Shown: positions 8,198 through 17,210, numbered from the stretch's first letter. The stretch: DNA of 64,000 nt from Tersicoccus phoenicis (GCF_001968835.1 NZ_MRDE01000016.1:124001-188000), one strand, 5' to 3'. Notes: a model not told the origin generated them from the letters alone. A program made the numbers and translations.

Positions 8198-8941
8198 TCA
8201 GCCCCGGCCGACGAACGGCATCCCGGTCGCCGTAATCACCAGGGAGTCGACGGTGCACTCGGGCGGGAGTGAGGCCATGAAGAGCACCGCCCGGGCCGCC
8301 TCCTCCACCGGGAACGTCGGTTCGGCACGGCGGCTGCCGTCCGCCTGCAGCGCCCCCGACGCCGCGCCGATCCCGGCCAGCAGGCCCGTGGCCGTGTTGC
8401 CGATGTCGATCTGACCGACGCTGATGCCCGCGTCCCGGCCGTCCAGCGACAGGCTCCTGGTCAGCCCGGTCATCGCGTGCTTGGTGGCGGTGTAGGCGGC
8501 GCTGAGCGGGCGCGGCGCATGCGCCGAGATCGAGCCGTTGTTGATGATGCGACCCCCCCGGGGCGTCTGGGCGCGCATGCGCGCGAAGGCGGCTCGAGCG
8601 CACAGCAGGGCACCGGTCAGGTTGACGTCGATCACCTGGCGCCACGCGTCCAGCTCGAGACGGTCGGGAGGGACGGCCGGACCGAAGACTCCGGCGTTGT
8701 TCACGAGCAGGTCCACCCGACCCCACCGCTGGACCACGGCGTCGAACAGGGCCGCCACCTCCGCCTCGTCCGTCACGTCGGTGGGGACCACGAGCGCGGC
8801 CGGGTCCCCGACCGCGCTCTCCGCCAGCGTGTCCTCATGCCGGCCCGCGAGCGCGACCTGCCAGCCCGCCCCCAGCAGCGCCCGGGCGACCGCCCGGCCG
8901 ATTCCGCTTCCGGCGCCGGTGACCACGGCGACACGATCCAT
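8198..8941 (-). CDS. Short-chain dehydrogenase/reductase
   Basis: NAD(P)-dependent oxidoreductase of 247 residues. A Rossmann glycine motif TGAGSGIG is at residues 8-15, NNAG near residue 85, the catalytic Ser in NNGSISAHA near residue 137, and YTATK (Tyr/Lys pair) near residue 150. The aspartate-like acidic residue expected after beta-2 is replaced by AGRHEDT, which suggests NADP preference. It is divergent from the malic enzyme gene across a 143-base region holding the second IclR-like site, so it may share that control. Substrate is unknown. Confidence 0.88.
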   Translation of the reverse strand: MDRVAVVTGAGSGIGRAVARALLGAGWQVALAGRHEDTLAESAVGDPAALVVPTDVTDEAEVAALFDAVVQRWGRVDLLVNNAGVFGPAVPPDRLELDAWRQVIDVNLTGALLCARAAFARMRAQTPRGGRIINNGSISAHAPRPLSAAYTATKHAMTGLTRSLSLDGRDAGISVGQIDIGNTATGLLAGIGAASGALQADGSRRAEPTFPVEEAARAVLFMASLPPECTVDSLVITATGMPFVGRG

Positions 8942-9001
8942 GACTCCTCCGTTCAGCGGCCTGCACCGCAGCTCTTGAAGTTTCGCTGTTCAGAATCTAT
9001 T

Positions 9002-9016
9002 GTCCATATTGTGGAA
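9002..9016. promoter_or_regulatory. Second putative IclR/AllR-type site, before malic enzyme
   Basis: GTCCATATTGTGGAA shares the GTGGAA half and spacing of the 5864 site; the other half matches TTCCAC at four of six positions. It lies between the divergent SDR and malic enzyme genes in an AT-rich stretch. Shared control with the urate operon is an inference. Confidence 0.38.
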
Positions 9017-9084
9017 ATACCTGTCCGGCAGCAATCGGCCCGGACAGCCGTTCCGAGCATCGCGCCCGACTCTGGAGGTACGCC

Positions 9085-10521
9085 ATGACCACGAGCAATC
9101 CGACGTCCGACCGCCCGGTGGCCACCAGCCCCGGCTATGCGATCACCGTACGCGTCGAGTCGCCGGCCAGTGCCGGCTCCACGCGTGAACTCGCCGCCGC
9201 CGTCGGTGCGGCCGGCGCCGACCTGACCGCGCTCGACGTCGTCGAGTCCACCCACTCCGCCATGGTCGTGGACATCAGCTGCAACACCGCGGACGAGGCT
9301 CACGCGCAGCGGGTCGCCGAGCAGATCGGCGCGCTCGAGGGCGTGCACGTCCACAAGAGCAGTGACCGCACCTTCCTGATGCACCTGGGCGGCAAGCTCT
9401 CCGTCACCCCCAAGGTCCCGTTGCGCAACCGGGACGACCTGTCCCGCGCCTACACCCCCGGCGTCGCCCGCGTGTGCCTGGCGATCGCGCAGGAACCCGA
9501 GGCGGCCCGCCGGTTGACGGTCAAACGGAACACCGTCGCGGTCGTCACCGACGGGTCCGCGGTGCTCGGCCTCGGCAACATCGGCCCGGCCGCCGCCCTG
9601 CCGGTGATGGAGGGCAAGGCGGCCCTGTTCAAGCAGTTCGCCGACGTCGACGCCTGGCCGGTGTGCCTGGACACCCAGGACACCGAGGAGATCATCCGCA
9701 TCGTCAAGGCCATCGCCCCGGTCTACGGCGGCGTCAACCTCGAGGACATCGCCGCCCCGCGCTGCTTCGAGATCGAACGCCGGCTGCGCGAGGAACTGGA
9801 CATCCCCGTCTTCCACGACGACCAGCACGGCACCGCCATCGTGGCCCTGGCCGCGCTGATCAACGCCCTGAAGCTGACCGGACGGTCCATCGACCAGGTC
9901 CGCATCGTCGTCTCCGGCGTCGGCGCCGCCGGGCACGCGATCATCACGCTGCTGCAGGCGCAGGGCGCCCGCCACATCATCGCCTGCGCCCGGAACGGGG
10001 CACTGCACCGGGGCGAGCAGTACGGGGACGCCCACCGGGACTGGATCGCCCGGAACACCAACGCGGCCGGTTTCTCCGGCACCCTCAAGGAGGCGGTACG
10101 CGGCGCCGACGTGTTCATCGGGGTCAGCGCCCCGAACCTGCTCGACGAGGACGACATCGCGGCGATGAACGACGGCGCGATCGTCTTCGCCATGGCGAAT
10201 CCGGACCCGGAGATCGCCCCCGCCGCCGCGGCCCGGCACGCCGCGGTCGTGGCCACCGGCCGCAGCGACTTCCCGAACCAGATCAACAACGTCCTGGCCT
10301 TCCCGGGCCTCTTCCGGGGCCTGCTCGACGCCGGTGCCCGCGACATCACCGAGTCGATGCTGGTGGCGGCCGCGCAGGCGATCGCCGGCGCCGTCGGTGA
10401 CGACGAACTGAACGCGAGTTACATCGTGCCCAGCGTCTTCAACGCCGAGGTGGCGTCTCGCGTTGCCGCCGCCGTGGTCGTCTCGGCAGAATCAGGAGAG
10501 CAACACGCGAGCACATCGTGA
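9085..10521 (+). CDS. NAD(P)-dependent malic enzyme with N-terminal ACT domain
   Basis: Oxidative decarboxylation of malate to pyruvate. The 478-residue protein has an ACT-like regulatory domain at about residues 12-90. The malic enzyme core follows: [12 protein letters not shown] with the catalytic Tyr near residue 130, [26 protein letters not shown] near residue 155 with the catalytic Lys, metal-binding [12 protein letters not shown], and [12 protein letters not shown] Rossmann motif ([11 protein letters not shown]) is near residue 275. The ATG at 9085 follows a TGGAGG box. Malate synthase lies 49 bases downstream on the same strand. The two would turn glyoxylate plus acetyl-CoA into malate and then pyruvate, a sensible sink for purine-derived glyoxylate. 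Confidence 0.95.
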   Translation: MTTSNPTSDRPVATSPGYAITVRVESPASAGSTRELAAAVGAAGADLTALDVVESTHSAMVVDISCNTADEAHAQRVAEQIGALEGVHVHKSSDRTFLMHLGGKLSVTPKVPLRNRDDLSRAYTPGVARVCLAIAQEPEAARRLTVKRNTVAVVTDGSAVLGLGNIGPAAALPVMEGKAALFKQFADVDAWPVCLDTQDTEEIIRIVKAIAPVYGGVNLEDIAAPRCFEIERRLREELDIPVFHDDQHGTAIVALAALINALKLTGRSIDQVRIVVSGVGAAGHAIITLLQAQGARHIIACARNGALHRGEQYGDAHRDWIARNTNAAGFSGTLKEAVRGADVFIGVSAPNLLDEDDIAAMNDGAIVFAMANPDPEIAPAAAARHAAVVATGRSDFPNQINNVLAFPGLFRGLLDAGARDITESMLVAAAQAIAGAVGDDELNASYIVPSVFNAEVASRVAAAVVVSAESGEQHASTS

Positions 10522-10570
10522 CCCGCCGGCACGATCGTCACCCCCATCGTCACTGCACAAGGAGCGCCGC

Positions 10571-12181
10571 ATGACCATCGAGATCACCGACCGCACCCCC
10601 GTCGAGCGCGCCGAGGAGATCCTCACCGACGAGGCCCTCGCCTTCGTCGAGGCGCTGCACACCCGCTTCGCCGCGCGCCGCGACGAGTTGCTCGGCAAGC
10701 GCGCCGAGCAGCAACAGGCCGTGGCCGCCGCCGGCACCCTGGCCTTCGACCCCGCGACCCGCGACGTGCGGGAGGGCGACTGGACGGTCGCCCCGGTCCC
10801 GCCGGCGCTGGCCGACCGCCGGGTCGAGATGACCGGCCCGGCCACCCCGGCCAAGATGGCGATCAACGCCCTGAACTCCGGGGCGAAGGTCTGGCTCGCC
10901 GACATGGAGGACGCGAGCGCCCCGACCTGGCACAACGTCATCGACTCGGTGCTGAACCTGCGGGACGCCGCACGCGGCACCCTGGCCTTCACCTCCCCCG
11001 AGGGCAAGACCTACGCGCTGCGCACCGACGCCCCGTTGGCCACCGTCGTGATGCGGCCGCGCGGCTGGCACCTCGACGAGGTGCACGTGCGCGTCGACGG
11101 CCGGCCCGCCGTGGGCGCCCTGGTCGACTTCGGGCTGCACCTCTTCCACCTCGGCGAGCAGCTGATCGCCAACGGTGAGGGGCCGTACTACTACCTGCCG
11201 AAGATGGAGAGCTACCTGGAAGCCCGGTTGTGGGCCGAGGTCTTCTCCGCCGCCGAGGAGGCCCTGGGCATCGAGCACGGCACCATCCGCGCCACCATGC
11301 TGATCGAGACCATCCCGGCCGCGTTCCAGATGGAGGAGTTCCTCTACGAACTGCGCGAGTACGCCGCCGGCCTGAACGCCGGGCGCTGGGACTACCTGTT
11401 CAGCATCATCAAGTACTTCCGCGACGCCGGTGACCGGTTCGTGCTCGCGGACCGGTCCGCGGTCACCATGACCGCGCCCCTGATGCGTGCCTACACGGAG
11501 CTGCTGGTCAAGACCTGCCACCGGCGGGGCGCGCACGCGATGGGCGGCATGGCCGCGTTCATCCCGTCCCGCAAGGACGAGGAGATCAACCGGGCCGCGT
11601 TCGAGAAGGTCCGCAACGACAAGACCCGGGAGGCCCGGGACGGTTTCGACGGGTCCTGGGTGGCGCATCCGGATCTCGTCCCCGTCTGCCAGGACGTGTT
11701 CGACGGCGTCCTCGGCGAGAAGCCGAACCAGGTGGATCGCCTCCGCGAGGAGGTGCAGGTGACACCGGAGCAGCTGCTCGACGTCCCCTCGGCCGGCACC
11801 GAGCGCACCGAGGCGGAACTGAACGGCAACCTGTACGTGGCCGTCGCCTACACGGCGGTCTGGCTCTCCGGCAACGGGGCCGTCGCCATCCACAACCTGA
11901 TGGAGGACGCGGCGACCGCCGAGATCTCCCGGTCCCAGGTGTGGCAGCAGATCGCCAACGGCGTGGTGTACACGGACACCGGCAACACCGCCTCCCGCGA
12001 GCTGGTCACCGCGGCACTCGAGACCCAGAAGCAGAAGCTGCGCGGCGAGGTGGGCGACGAGCTCTTCACCCGGTACTACGAGCCGGCGGCGTCCATCGTG
12101 GCGGACCTCGTGCTCTCCGAGGACTACGCCGACTTCCTCACCGTCCCGGCGTACGCGTGGGTCGTCGCCGATGGCCGCTGA
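10571..12181 (+). CDS. aceB: Malate synthase A
   Basis: Condenses glyoxylate with acetyl-CoA to malate in the cytosol. The 536-residue length is that of the short A isoform. Signature segments are VWLADMEDASAPTWHN near residue 115, MRPRGWHLDE with an active-site Arg near residue 162, MLIETIPAAFQMEEFLYELR near residue 243 and LNAGRWDYLFSIIKYFRD near residue 270 (catalytic Glu and Asp). The ATG at 10571 has AAGGAG seven bases upstream. The downstream DUF6986 gene begins 11 bases before this stop codon, so translation is coupled. No isocitrate lyase is nearby, which fits glyoxylate from ureidoglycolate rather than the glyoxylate shunt. Confidence 0.96.
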   Translation: MTIEITDRTPVERAEEILTDEALAFVEALHTRFAARRDELLGKRAEQQQAVAAAGTLAFDPATRDVREGDWTVAPVPPALADRRVEMTGPATPAKMAINALNSGAKVWLADMEDASAPTWHNVIDSVLNLRDAARGTLAFTSPEGKTYALRTDAPLATVVMRPRGWHLDEVHVRVDGRPAVGALVDFGLHLFHLGEQLIANGEGPYYYLPKMESYLEARLWAEVFSAAEEALGIEHGTIRATMLIETIPAAFQMEEFLYELREYAAGLNAGRWDYLFSIIKYFRDAGDRFVLADRSAVTMTAPLMRAYTELLVKTCHRRGAHAMGGMAAFIPSRKDEEINRAAFEKVRNDKTREARDGFDGSWVAHPDLVPVCQDVFDGVLGEKPNQVDRLREEVQVTPEQLLDVPSAGTERTEAELNGNLYVAVAYTAVWLSGNGAVAIHNLMEDAATAEISRSQVWQQIANGVVYTDTGNTASRELVTAALETQKQKLRGEVGDELFTRYYEPAASIVADLVLSEDYADFLTVPAYAWVVADGR

Positions 12182-13472
12182 GGGGGCGACCAGCGCCGCA
12201 CTCACCGACTCGCTGTACGACGAGGTGGACGCGGCACTGGCCGCCACGGATACCGCCCTGGCCGAGAACTACCCCGGCGAGGACGGCCGGCGTCAGCCGG
12301 TGCACACCGTGTACGTCCCCGCCGACCGGTACGACGCCGGCCTGCCCGCCGCCTGGGGCGAGCAGGCGCTCGCGCTGGCGGCCGAGCACGGCGGGCTCGC
12401 GGCGGTGGCACGGCTCGTCGGCGTCGACGACGACCTCGCCGACCGGATCGCACCCCTGGTGGAGACCAAGCTGCGGGCCGAGCCGATCGAGGATCTGCGC
12501 ATCGACTTCGAGGACGGTCTCGGTGCGCGCCCCGACGACGTCGAGGACGAGGTCGCGGTGGCGGCGGCACGCACGCTCGCCGGGACGGTCGTCGACGGTA
12601 CCGCCCCGCCCTTCGCCGGCCTGCGGTTCAAGTGCCTGGAGGCGTCCACCCGGCGTCGCGGTCTGCGCACGCTGGACTTGTTCCTCGGTGGGCTGATCGA
12701 CGCGGGCGGTTCGAGCCTGATCGACGCGGGCCGCCTGGTCATCACCCTGCCGAAGGTCAGCACCGTCGATCAGGTCGAGGCCATGGTGACGGTGTGCGAA
12801 GAACTGGAACGCGCCCACGGGTTGCCCACCGGCCGGTTGCGGTTCGAGGTGCAGGTCGAGACGCCGCCGCTGATCCTGGCCGCCGACGGCACCGCCCCGG
12901 TCGCCACCATGCTGCATCGCGCCGGCCGGCGGATCAGCGCGCTGCACTACGGGACGTACGACTACAGCGCGTCCCTGCAGATCGCCGCCGAGTACCAGTC
13001 GATGGAGCACCCCGGGGCCGACTACGCCAAGGAGGTGATGCAGGTGGCCGTCGCGGGCACCGGGGTGACCCTCTCGGACGGATCCACCAACGTCCTGCCG
13101 GTCGGCTCCCCCGACGCGGTGCACGCCGCCTGGCAGTTGCACGCCCGACTGGTCACCCGCAGCCTGCAACGGGGCTACTACCAGGGCTGGGACCTGCACG
13201 CCGCGCAACTGCCCACCCGGTACATCGCCACCTACGCGTTCTACCGGCGCGGCTTCGACGCGGCCGCGACGCGGCTGCGCAACTACGTCACCGGCACCGC
13301 GAGCGCGATCCTCGACGAGCCGGCGACAGCCAGGGCACTGGCGAAGTTCATCGACCGGGGGTACGCCTGCGGCGCGCTGGCCGAGGACGAGGTCCGCGCG
13401 GCCTGCGGCCTCGATCCGGCCACCGTCGCGGCGATCTCGCGGCCGCACTCGAACACCCGGCCGGCGCTCTGA
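12171..13472 (+). CDS. DUF6986 HpcH/HpaI-like aldolase family protein
   Basis: A 433-residue cytosolic protein with a TIM-barrel aldolase/citrate-lyase look. Barrel-like segments are LRIDFEDGLGAR (acidic pair, near residue 107), LRFKCLE near residue 148, LVITLPKV near residue 188, RFEVQVETPPLIL near residue 224 (Glu at a metal-ligand-like position) and ALHYGTYDYSASL near residue 257. These match the DUF6986 group found beside malate synthase in actinobacterial purine clusters. The start overlaps malate synthase by 11 bases, implying stoichiometric production. A role in a C-C bond reaction involving glyoxylate or its condensation product is plausible but unproven. Confidence 0.75.
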   Translation: MAAEGATSAALTDSLYDEVDAALAATDTALAENYPGEDGRRQPVHTVYVPADRYDAGLPAAWGEQALALAAEHGGLAAVARLVGVDDDLADRIAPLVETKLRAEPIEDLRIDFEDGLGARPDDVEDEVAVAAARTLAGTVVDGTAPPFAGLRFKCLEASTRRRGLRTLDLFLGGLIDAGGSSLIDAGRLVITLPKVSTVDQVEAMVTVCEELERAHGLPTGRLRFEVQVETPPLILAADGTAPVATMLHRAGRRISALHYGTYDYSASLQIAAEYQSMEHPGADYAKEVMQVAVAGTGVTLSDGSTNVLPVGSPDAVHAAWQLHARLVTRSLQRGYYQGWDLHAAQLPTRYIATYAFYRRGFDAAATRLRNYVTGTASAILDEPATARALAKFIDRGYACGALAEDEVRAACGLDPATVAAISRPHSNTRPAL

Positions 13473-13554
13473 TCTGAAGGGGCCGGTGCTCGCGCGCCGG
13501 CCCCGCCGCCCATCCAGGCCGGTACCCGGCATCCGACACACGAGGAGACGACGC

Positions 13555-14376
13555 ATGGCCTACTACACTCCCGCGGGCGGTCTGCCGCCCCAGACCCAGC
13601 TGACCACCGACCGGTCGATGTTCACCGAGGCGTACGCGGTCATCCCCCGCGGAGTCTTCAGCGACATCGTCACCAGTTTCCTGCCGGGCTGGGACGGCAC
13701 CCGGCTGTGGGTGATCGCCCGGCCGCTGAGCGGCTTCGCCGAGACGTTCTCCCAGTACATCGTGGAGGTCTCTCCCGGTGGCGGCAGTGACGCCCCGGAG
13801 ACGGAGCCGGGCACGGAGGCCGTGCTGTTCGTCGTCCAGGGGGAGGTCGACCTGACCGTCGACGGCGCCCCCCACCACCTGACCGAGGGCGGGTACGCGT
13901 ACCTGCCGCCGTCGTCGGCGTGGACCCTGCACAACACGAGCGACGCGACCGCCACGTTCCACTGGGTCCGCAAGCGTTACCAGCCGGCGCCCGGCCTGGC
14001 CGAACCCGCGCCGCTCGTCACGAACGAACGCGAGATCGCGCCCACGCCCATGCCGGACACCGACGGCGCCTGGGCGACCACCCGCTTCGTCGACCCGGCC
14101 GACCTGGCCCACGACATGCACGTGACCATCGTGACGTTCCAGCCGGGCGGGGTGATCCCGTTCGCGGAGACGCACGTGATGGAGCACGGCCTGTACGTAC
14201 TCGAGGGCAAGGCCGTGTACCGGCTCAACCAGGACTGGGTCGAGGTGGAGGCCGGGGACTTCATGTGGCTGCGCGCCTTCTGCCCCCAGGCCTGTTATGC
14301 CGGCGGTCCGGGACCGTTCCGGTACCTGCTGTACAAGGACGTCAACCGGCACGCCCCGCTGGCCCCGCCGCGCTGA
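13555..14376 (+). CDS. allE: (S)-ureidoglycine aminohydrolase (bicupin)
   Basis: Releases ammonia from (S)-ureidoglycine to give (S)-ureidoglycolate, a late step of allantoin breakdown. The 273-residue protein has two cupin domains. The first is around residues 60-135 (EAVLFVVQGEVDLTVDGA). The second is around residues 180-265 (PGGVIPFAETHVMEHGLYVLEGKAVY), with the Glu/His metal ligands (ETHVMEHG) and a late Gln in FCPQACYAGG. The N-terminal YYTPAGGLPPQTQL is typical of AllE. The ATG at 13555 follows GAGGAG. It is separated from DUF6986 by 82 bases and likely belongs to the same transcription unit. Its presence shows the strain uses the ureidoglycine route. Confidence 0.92.
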   Translation: MAYYTPAGGLPPQTQLTTDRSMFTEAYAVIPRGVFSDIVTSFLPGWDGTRLWVIARPLSGFAETFSQYIVEVSPGGGSDAPETEPGTEAVLFVVQGEVDLTVDGAPHHLTEGGYAYLPPSSAWTLHNTSDATATFHWVRKRYQPAPGLAEPAPLVTNEREIAPTPMPDTDGAWATTRFVDPADLAHDMHVTIVTFQPGGVIPFAETHVMEHGLYVLEGKAVYRLNQDWVEVEAGDFMWLRAFCPQACYAGGPGPFRYLLYKDVNRHAPLAPPR

Positions 14377-14401
14377 TCGGGTCCGCTCGCCCCGGCCCTT
14401 G

Positions 14402-14424
14402 TTCACCCGGCCGGGGCGGGTGAA
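14402..14424. terminator. Inverted repeat between allE and the YjbR gene
   Basis: TTCACCCG and CGGGTGAA form perfect 8-bp arms around a 7-base loop, 26 bases after the allE stop and 11 bases before the next ATG. There is no T tract. It could be a weak terminator or an operator for the YjbR-like gene. Confidence 0.45.
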
Positions 14425-14434
14425 GACTGCTGGC

Positions 14435-14845
14435 ATGGCCCACCCGCGGATGTTCGACGAGCACGACCCGTACCTCGCGCGCGTCCGCGGCCTCTCCCTG
14501 GCGCTGCCGGGCGCGAACGAACTGATCTCGCACGGCCGGCCGGTGTTCCGCACCGTCAAGGTGTTCGCCATGTACGGGGGTTCGACGCGGGCGGACCCGC
14601 AGACCGGCGTGATCACCCGGTACCAGCAGTCCGTGCTCGTGCACCCGGACCCGTCCGAGCAGGCCTACCTGCTGGCTCAACCCCGGACGTACGCGCCGGC
14701 GTACCTGGCCGCGTCCGGCTGGGTCGGCATCGACCTGACCCACCGGGACGGCGCCGAGGCGGTCGACTGGATCGAGGTCGCCGAACTGATCGACGCCTCC
14801 TGGCGGGTGACGGCGCCACCGATCCTCACCCGCGGGCGCCGCTGA
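14435..14845 (+). CDS. MmcQ/YjbR family protein
   Basis: Small protein of 136 residues resembling the MmcQ/YjbR double-wing fold. An acidic N-terminal helix is followed by the conserved ALPGANELISHGRPVFRTVKVFAMYGG segment (residues 19-45), the LVHPDPSEQAYLLAQ region near residue 70 and SGWVGIDL near residue 92. Members are annotated as DNA-binding-like or phosphoribosylglycinamide-related, but none has a firm role in this form. The ATG at 14435 has only a weak purine stretch upstream. Confidence 0.78.
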   Translation: MAHPRMFDEHDPYLARVRGLSLALPGANELISHGRPVFRTVKVFAMYGGSTRADPQTGVITRYQQSVLVHPDPSEQAYLLAQPRTYAPAYLAASGWVGIDLTHRDGAEAVDWIEVAELIDASWRVTAPPILTRGRR

Positions 14846-14910
14846 CGTCGGGCCGGCGCTGACGCGCCCCGCCGGACCCTCGAGCCCGGGCCGGCACGAC
14901 GCCGTTCGGC

Positions 14911-15384
14911 TCAGGTGTCGAGGCCGAGGTCCCGGCGCAGCTGGGCGACGTGCCCGTCGGCGTTCACGTTGACGTCGGCGACCACGATCGCGGCGTCGTC
15001 GCCGATCACGAACGTCGACCGGAGCGGGCCCACCCGGGTCTCCCCCTGGATCGTCTTCTCGCCCCACGCCCCGTACCGCTGGGCGACGGCGCCGCCCTCG
15101 TCGGAGAGCAGGCCGAAGTTCAGTGCGTACTCGCGGGTGAAGTCGGCCAGCTTCTCCACCGGGTCCCCGGACACGCCGAGCACGGTGTAGCCCGCCCCGG
15201 ACAGGGAGGCCAGGTTGTCCCGGAAGTCGCAGGCCTCCGCGGTGCAACCGGGGGTGAAGGCGGCGGGGTAGAAGTACAGGACGACCCGCTTCCCGGCCAG
15301 ATCCTGCAGGGAGACGGTCGCCCCGGTCGCATCGGGCAGGGAGAAATCGGGGGCGGCGTCACCGGGGGCGAGCTGAGCGGTCAT
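14911..15384 (-). CDS. bcp: Thiol peroxidase Bcp (peroxiredoxin Q)
   Basis: Reduces hydrogen peroxide and organic hydroperoxides. The 157-residue thioredoxin-fold protein has the motif YPAAFTPGCTAEACDFRD near residue 37. The peroxidatic Cys (TPGCT) is followed five residues later by the resolving Cys, the atypical two-Cys arrangement of Bcp. The ATG at 15384 has GGAAGGA upstream. It stands alone, convergent with the YjbR gene. The leader region holds two strong hairpins. Confidence 0.94.
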   Translation of the reverse strand: MTAQLAPGDAAPDFSLPDATGATVSLQDLAGKRVVLYFYPAAFTPGCTAEACDFRDNLASLSGAGYTVLGVSGDPVEKLADFTREYALNFGLLSDEGGAVAQRYGAWGEKTIQGETRVGPLRSTFVIGDDAAIVVADVNVNADGHVAQLRRDLGLDT

Positions 15385-15404
15385 GGGGGTCCTTCCGTAG
15401 ACAC

Positions 15405-15450
15405 GGACGCGCGGCCGGGCCGCGCGTCCGGCGCCGTCCTTTCGGCGCCG
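15405..15450. promoter_or_regulatory. Twin hairpins in the bcp leader
   Basis: Two perfect inverted repeats stand back to back. The first has arms 15405-15415 and 15419-15429 (11 bp, 3-base loop). The second has arms CGGCGCCG at 15429-15436 and 15443-15450 with a 6-base loop. They lie 20-66 bases upstream of the bcp start on its message strand. The rest of 15385-15702 shows no convincing gene. Confidence 0.5.
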
Positions 15451-15702
15451 TCGTCGCGCCCGCGCGAACGACTCCCCCATCCTTGCAGGCATCCGGCCGG
15501 CGCGGCCAACCCGTCTCGACTGGTGGAGGAAGGTCGCGGTCCGGTCCACCGGATCGACGGTGGCCCGGTGTGGCGCCTCGGGACCGGCATAGGCTGGGGG
15601 CCGTGAGAGACGAGCACGCGCGGCCGACGTCGCCGGAGCAGGAACCACCGCGGTGGGGTCAACGCGTCGACGCGGCACCGGCCCGGACCCGGGCGCGAAC
15701 TG

Positions 15703-16317
15703 GTGGGCCGGGAGCTGATGGCGTACCGGCGGATGGCCCGGGGCCTCTCGTTCTCCGCGCTGGTGCTCGCCCTGCTGCTGGGCACCGGCGGGCTGACCGC
15801 GGCCGGTGGTGGGCGGATCGCGCTGCTCGTGCTGGCCGGGTGGTTCGCGGTGGCCGGTGTGACCGGGTACGTCCTGGTCAACTCCGGGCGGCTGCCCCGC
15901 CACGCCGGGGTGAGCGGGCCGTCCCGGGTCCGCACGGTGACGGCCACGACACCGGGCCGGATCGCGATCGGACTCGCTGTCGTCGGGCTCCTCCTGCTCG
16001 GCGCCAGCATCGTGGTGGTCCCCCTGGTGGAGGGCTCCCCGGCGGAGCCGGACGGGACCTCTCTCGTCCTGGCGTGCCTGATGTCCGCCCTCGCCCTGTT
16101 CGTCGCCGCGGCGATCGCGGTGACCATCGCCGTCCTGTCCGAGGGCCAGGACGACGAGCCCGACCCGGACGGGCATGAATTCGAGGGTCACGGGTTCGAC
16201 GAACACGGATTCGACGGGCCCGGCGGCGGGCCGGCCAGCGGTCGGCAGCGTGGCCACGCCGGCGGTCGCGGCCCGGTGAGCTACCGGTCCGACTGGATCA
16301 CCCGTCCGCACCGCTGA
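15703..16317 (+). CDS. Hypothetical membrane protein
   Basis: A 204-residue protein from GTG 15703 (alternative ATG at 15718) with four predicted membrane segments: SFSALVLALLLGTGGLTAA, IALLVLAGWFAVAGVTGYVL, IAIGLAVVGLLLLGASIVVV and LVLACLMSALALFVAAAIAV. A hydrophilic tail rich in Asp, Glu, His and Gly follows (GHEFEGHGFDEHGFDGPG), which could bind metal. No known family was recognised. A plausible N-terminal extension starting with GTG 15603 lies in a different frame, so the true start is uncertain. Its last 20 bases overlap the convergent SGNH hydrolase gene. Confidence 0.55.
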   Translation: MGRELMAYRRMARGLSFSALVLALLLGTGGLTAAGGGRIALLVLAGWFAVAGVTGYVLVNSGRLPRHAGVSGPSRVRTVTATTPGRIAIGLAVVGLLLLGASIVVVPLVEGSPAEPDGTSLVLACLMSALALFVAAAIAVTIAVLSEGQDDEPDPDGHEFEGHGFDEHGFDGPGGGPASGRQRGHAGGRGPVSYRSDWITRPHR

Positions 16318-17122
16318 GGCCGCCGGCCGGCCGGGCCATGCGGGCTCGTGCGAGCCGCTTCATCCCGTCGGCCGGGCGCACCGGCTCCGGCCAGCGCGGC
16401 TCGAGGTGATCGCCGAGCGTCACGCCGCGCAGCTTCCGCCCGGCCATCGGCAGCACCCAGTCGGCCAGCCACTGCCGCTCCGCGCGCACGGCCTCCCGCA
16501 GACCCCGACGCGCCGGGTCGTCGTCGGGCAGGTCCGGCACGTACGTCACGTCGAGCAACTCGAGCACGCGGGCGGTCATGTAGCGGTGGCCCGCGGTGGA
16601 CATGTGCATCCGGTCCGGCTCCCACAGCCGCGGGTCCCGGTAAGCGGTGAAGGACCAGAAGTCGAGCAGGTCCGCGCCGTGTGCCGCGCTGATCCGGCGG
16701 ACCTCGTCGTTGTAGACGCGATGCCGGTGCCGGAACGGCTCGAGCAGCGGGCTGATCTTCAGGTCGTACCCCGTGAACAGGACGACGCGGGCGCCGGTGG
16801 CGGCCAGGGCGGCGACGAACCGCTCGTACTGCTGCATCAGGGCCGTGACGTCGGTGCGCAGGTCCAGGATGTCGTTGCCGCCGGCGTAGAGCGTGACCAG
16901 GGTCGGCCGCAGGTCCAGCGCCGGCTCGAGTTGCTCGGCGGCGATCTGTCGCAGCCGTTTGCTGCGGATCGCCAGGTTCGCGTACTCCCACGCCGGATCC
17001 TGCCGGGCCAACTGCCGGGCCACCCGGTCCGCCCAGCCCTTGACGCCGTTGGGTCGGGCCGGGTTCCAGTCCCCGACGCCCTCGGTGAAGGAGTCACCGA
17101 GGGCCACGAAGCGCTTCGCCAT
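16298..17122 (-). CDS. SGNH/GDSL hydrolase
   Basis: Esterase or lipase-like hydrolase of 274 residues. Block I GDSF (catalytic Ser) is near residue 9, block III GGND (oxyanion Gly and Asn) near residue 82, and block V DRMHMSTAGH with the catalytic Asp and His near residue 187. No signal peptide precedes the GDS motif, so it is probably cytosolic. The ATG at 17122 is chosen because the catalytic block must sit near the N-terminus; longer in-frame starts run into the palindromes upstream. The C-terminal 60 residues are Arg/Pro-rich and outside the core domain. Confidence 0.88.
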   Translation of the reverse strand: MAKRFVALGDSFTEGVGDWNPARPNGVKGWADRVARQLARQDPAWEYANLAIRSKRLRQIAAEQLEPALDLRPTLVTLYAGGNDILDLRTDVTALMQQYERFVAALAATGARVVLFTGYDLKISPLLEPFRHRHRVYNDEVRRISAAHGADLLDFWSFTAYRDPRLWEPDRMHMSTAGHRYMTARVLELLDVTYVPDLPDDDPARRGLREAVRAERQWLADWVLPMAGRKLRGVTLGDHLEPRWPEPVRPADGMKRLARARMARPAGGLSGADG

Positions 17123-17191
17123 GGTGGGCACCCTAGGGACGCGGAGCGACCGGCGCCCGAACGCCGGGTGAACTCCCTGCCCGTCGCGCGA

Positions 17192-17210
17192 GTCCGCGAG
17201 ACTCGCGGAC
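17192..17210. repeat. 19-bp near-perfect palindrome
   Basis: GTCCGCGAG and CTCGCGGAC flank a single A. The site lies about 70 bases upstream of the SGNH hydrolase start and 25 bases from the larger inverted repeat. It could be an operator; no matching copy was noticed elsewhere in the window. Confidence 0.6.
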
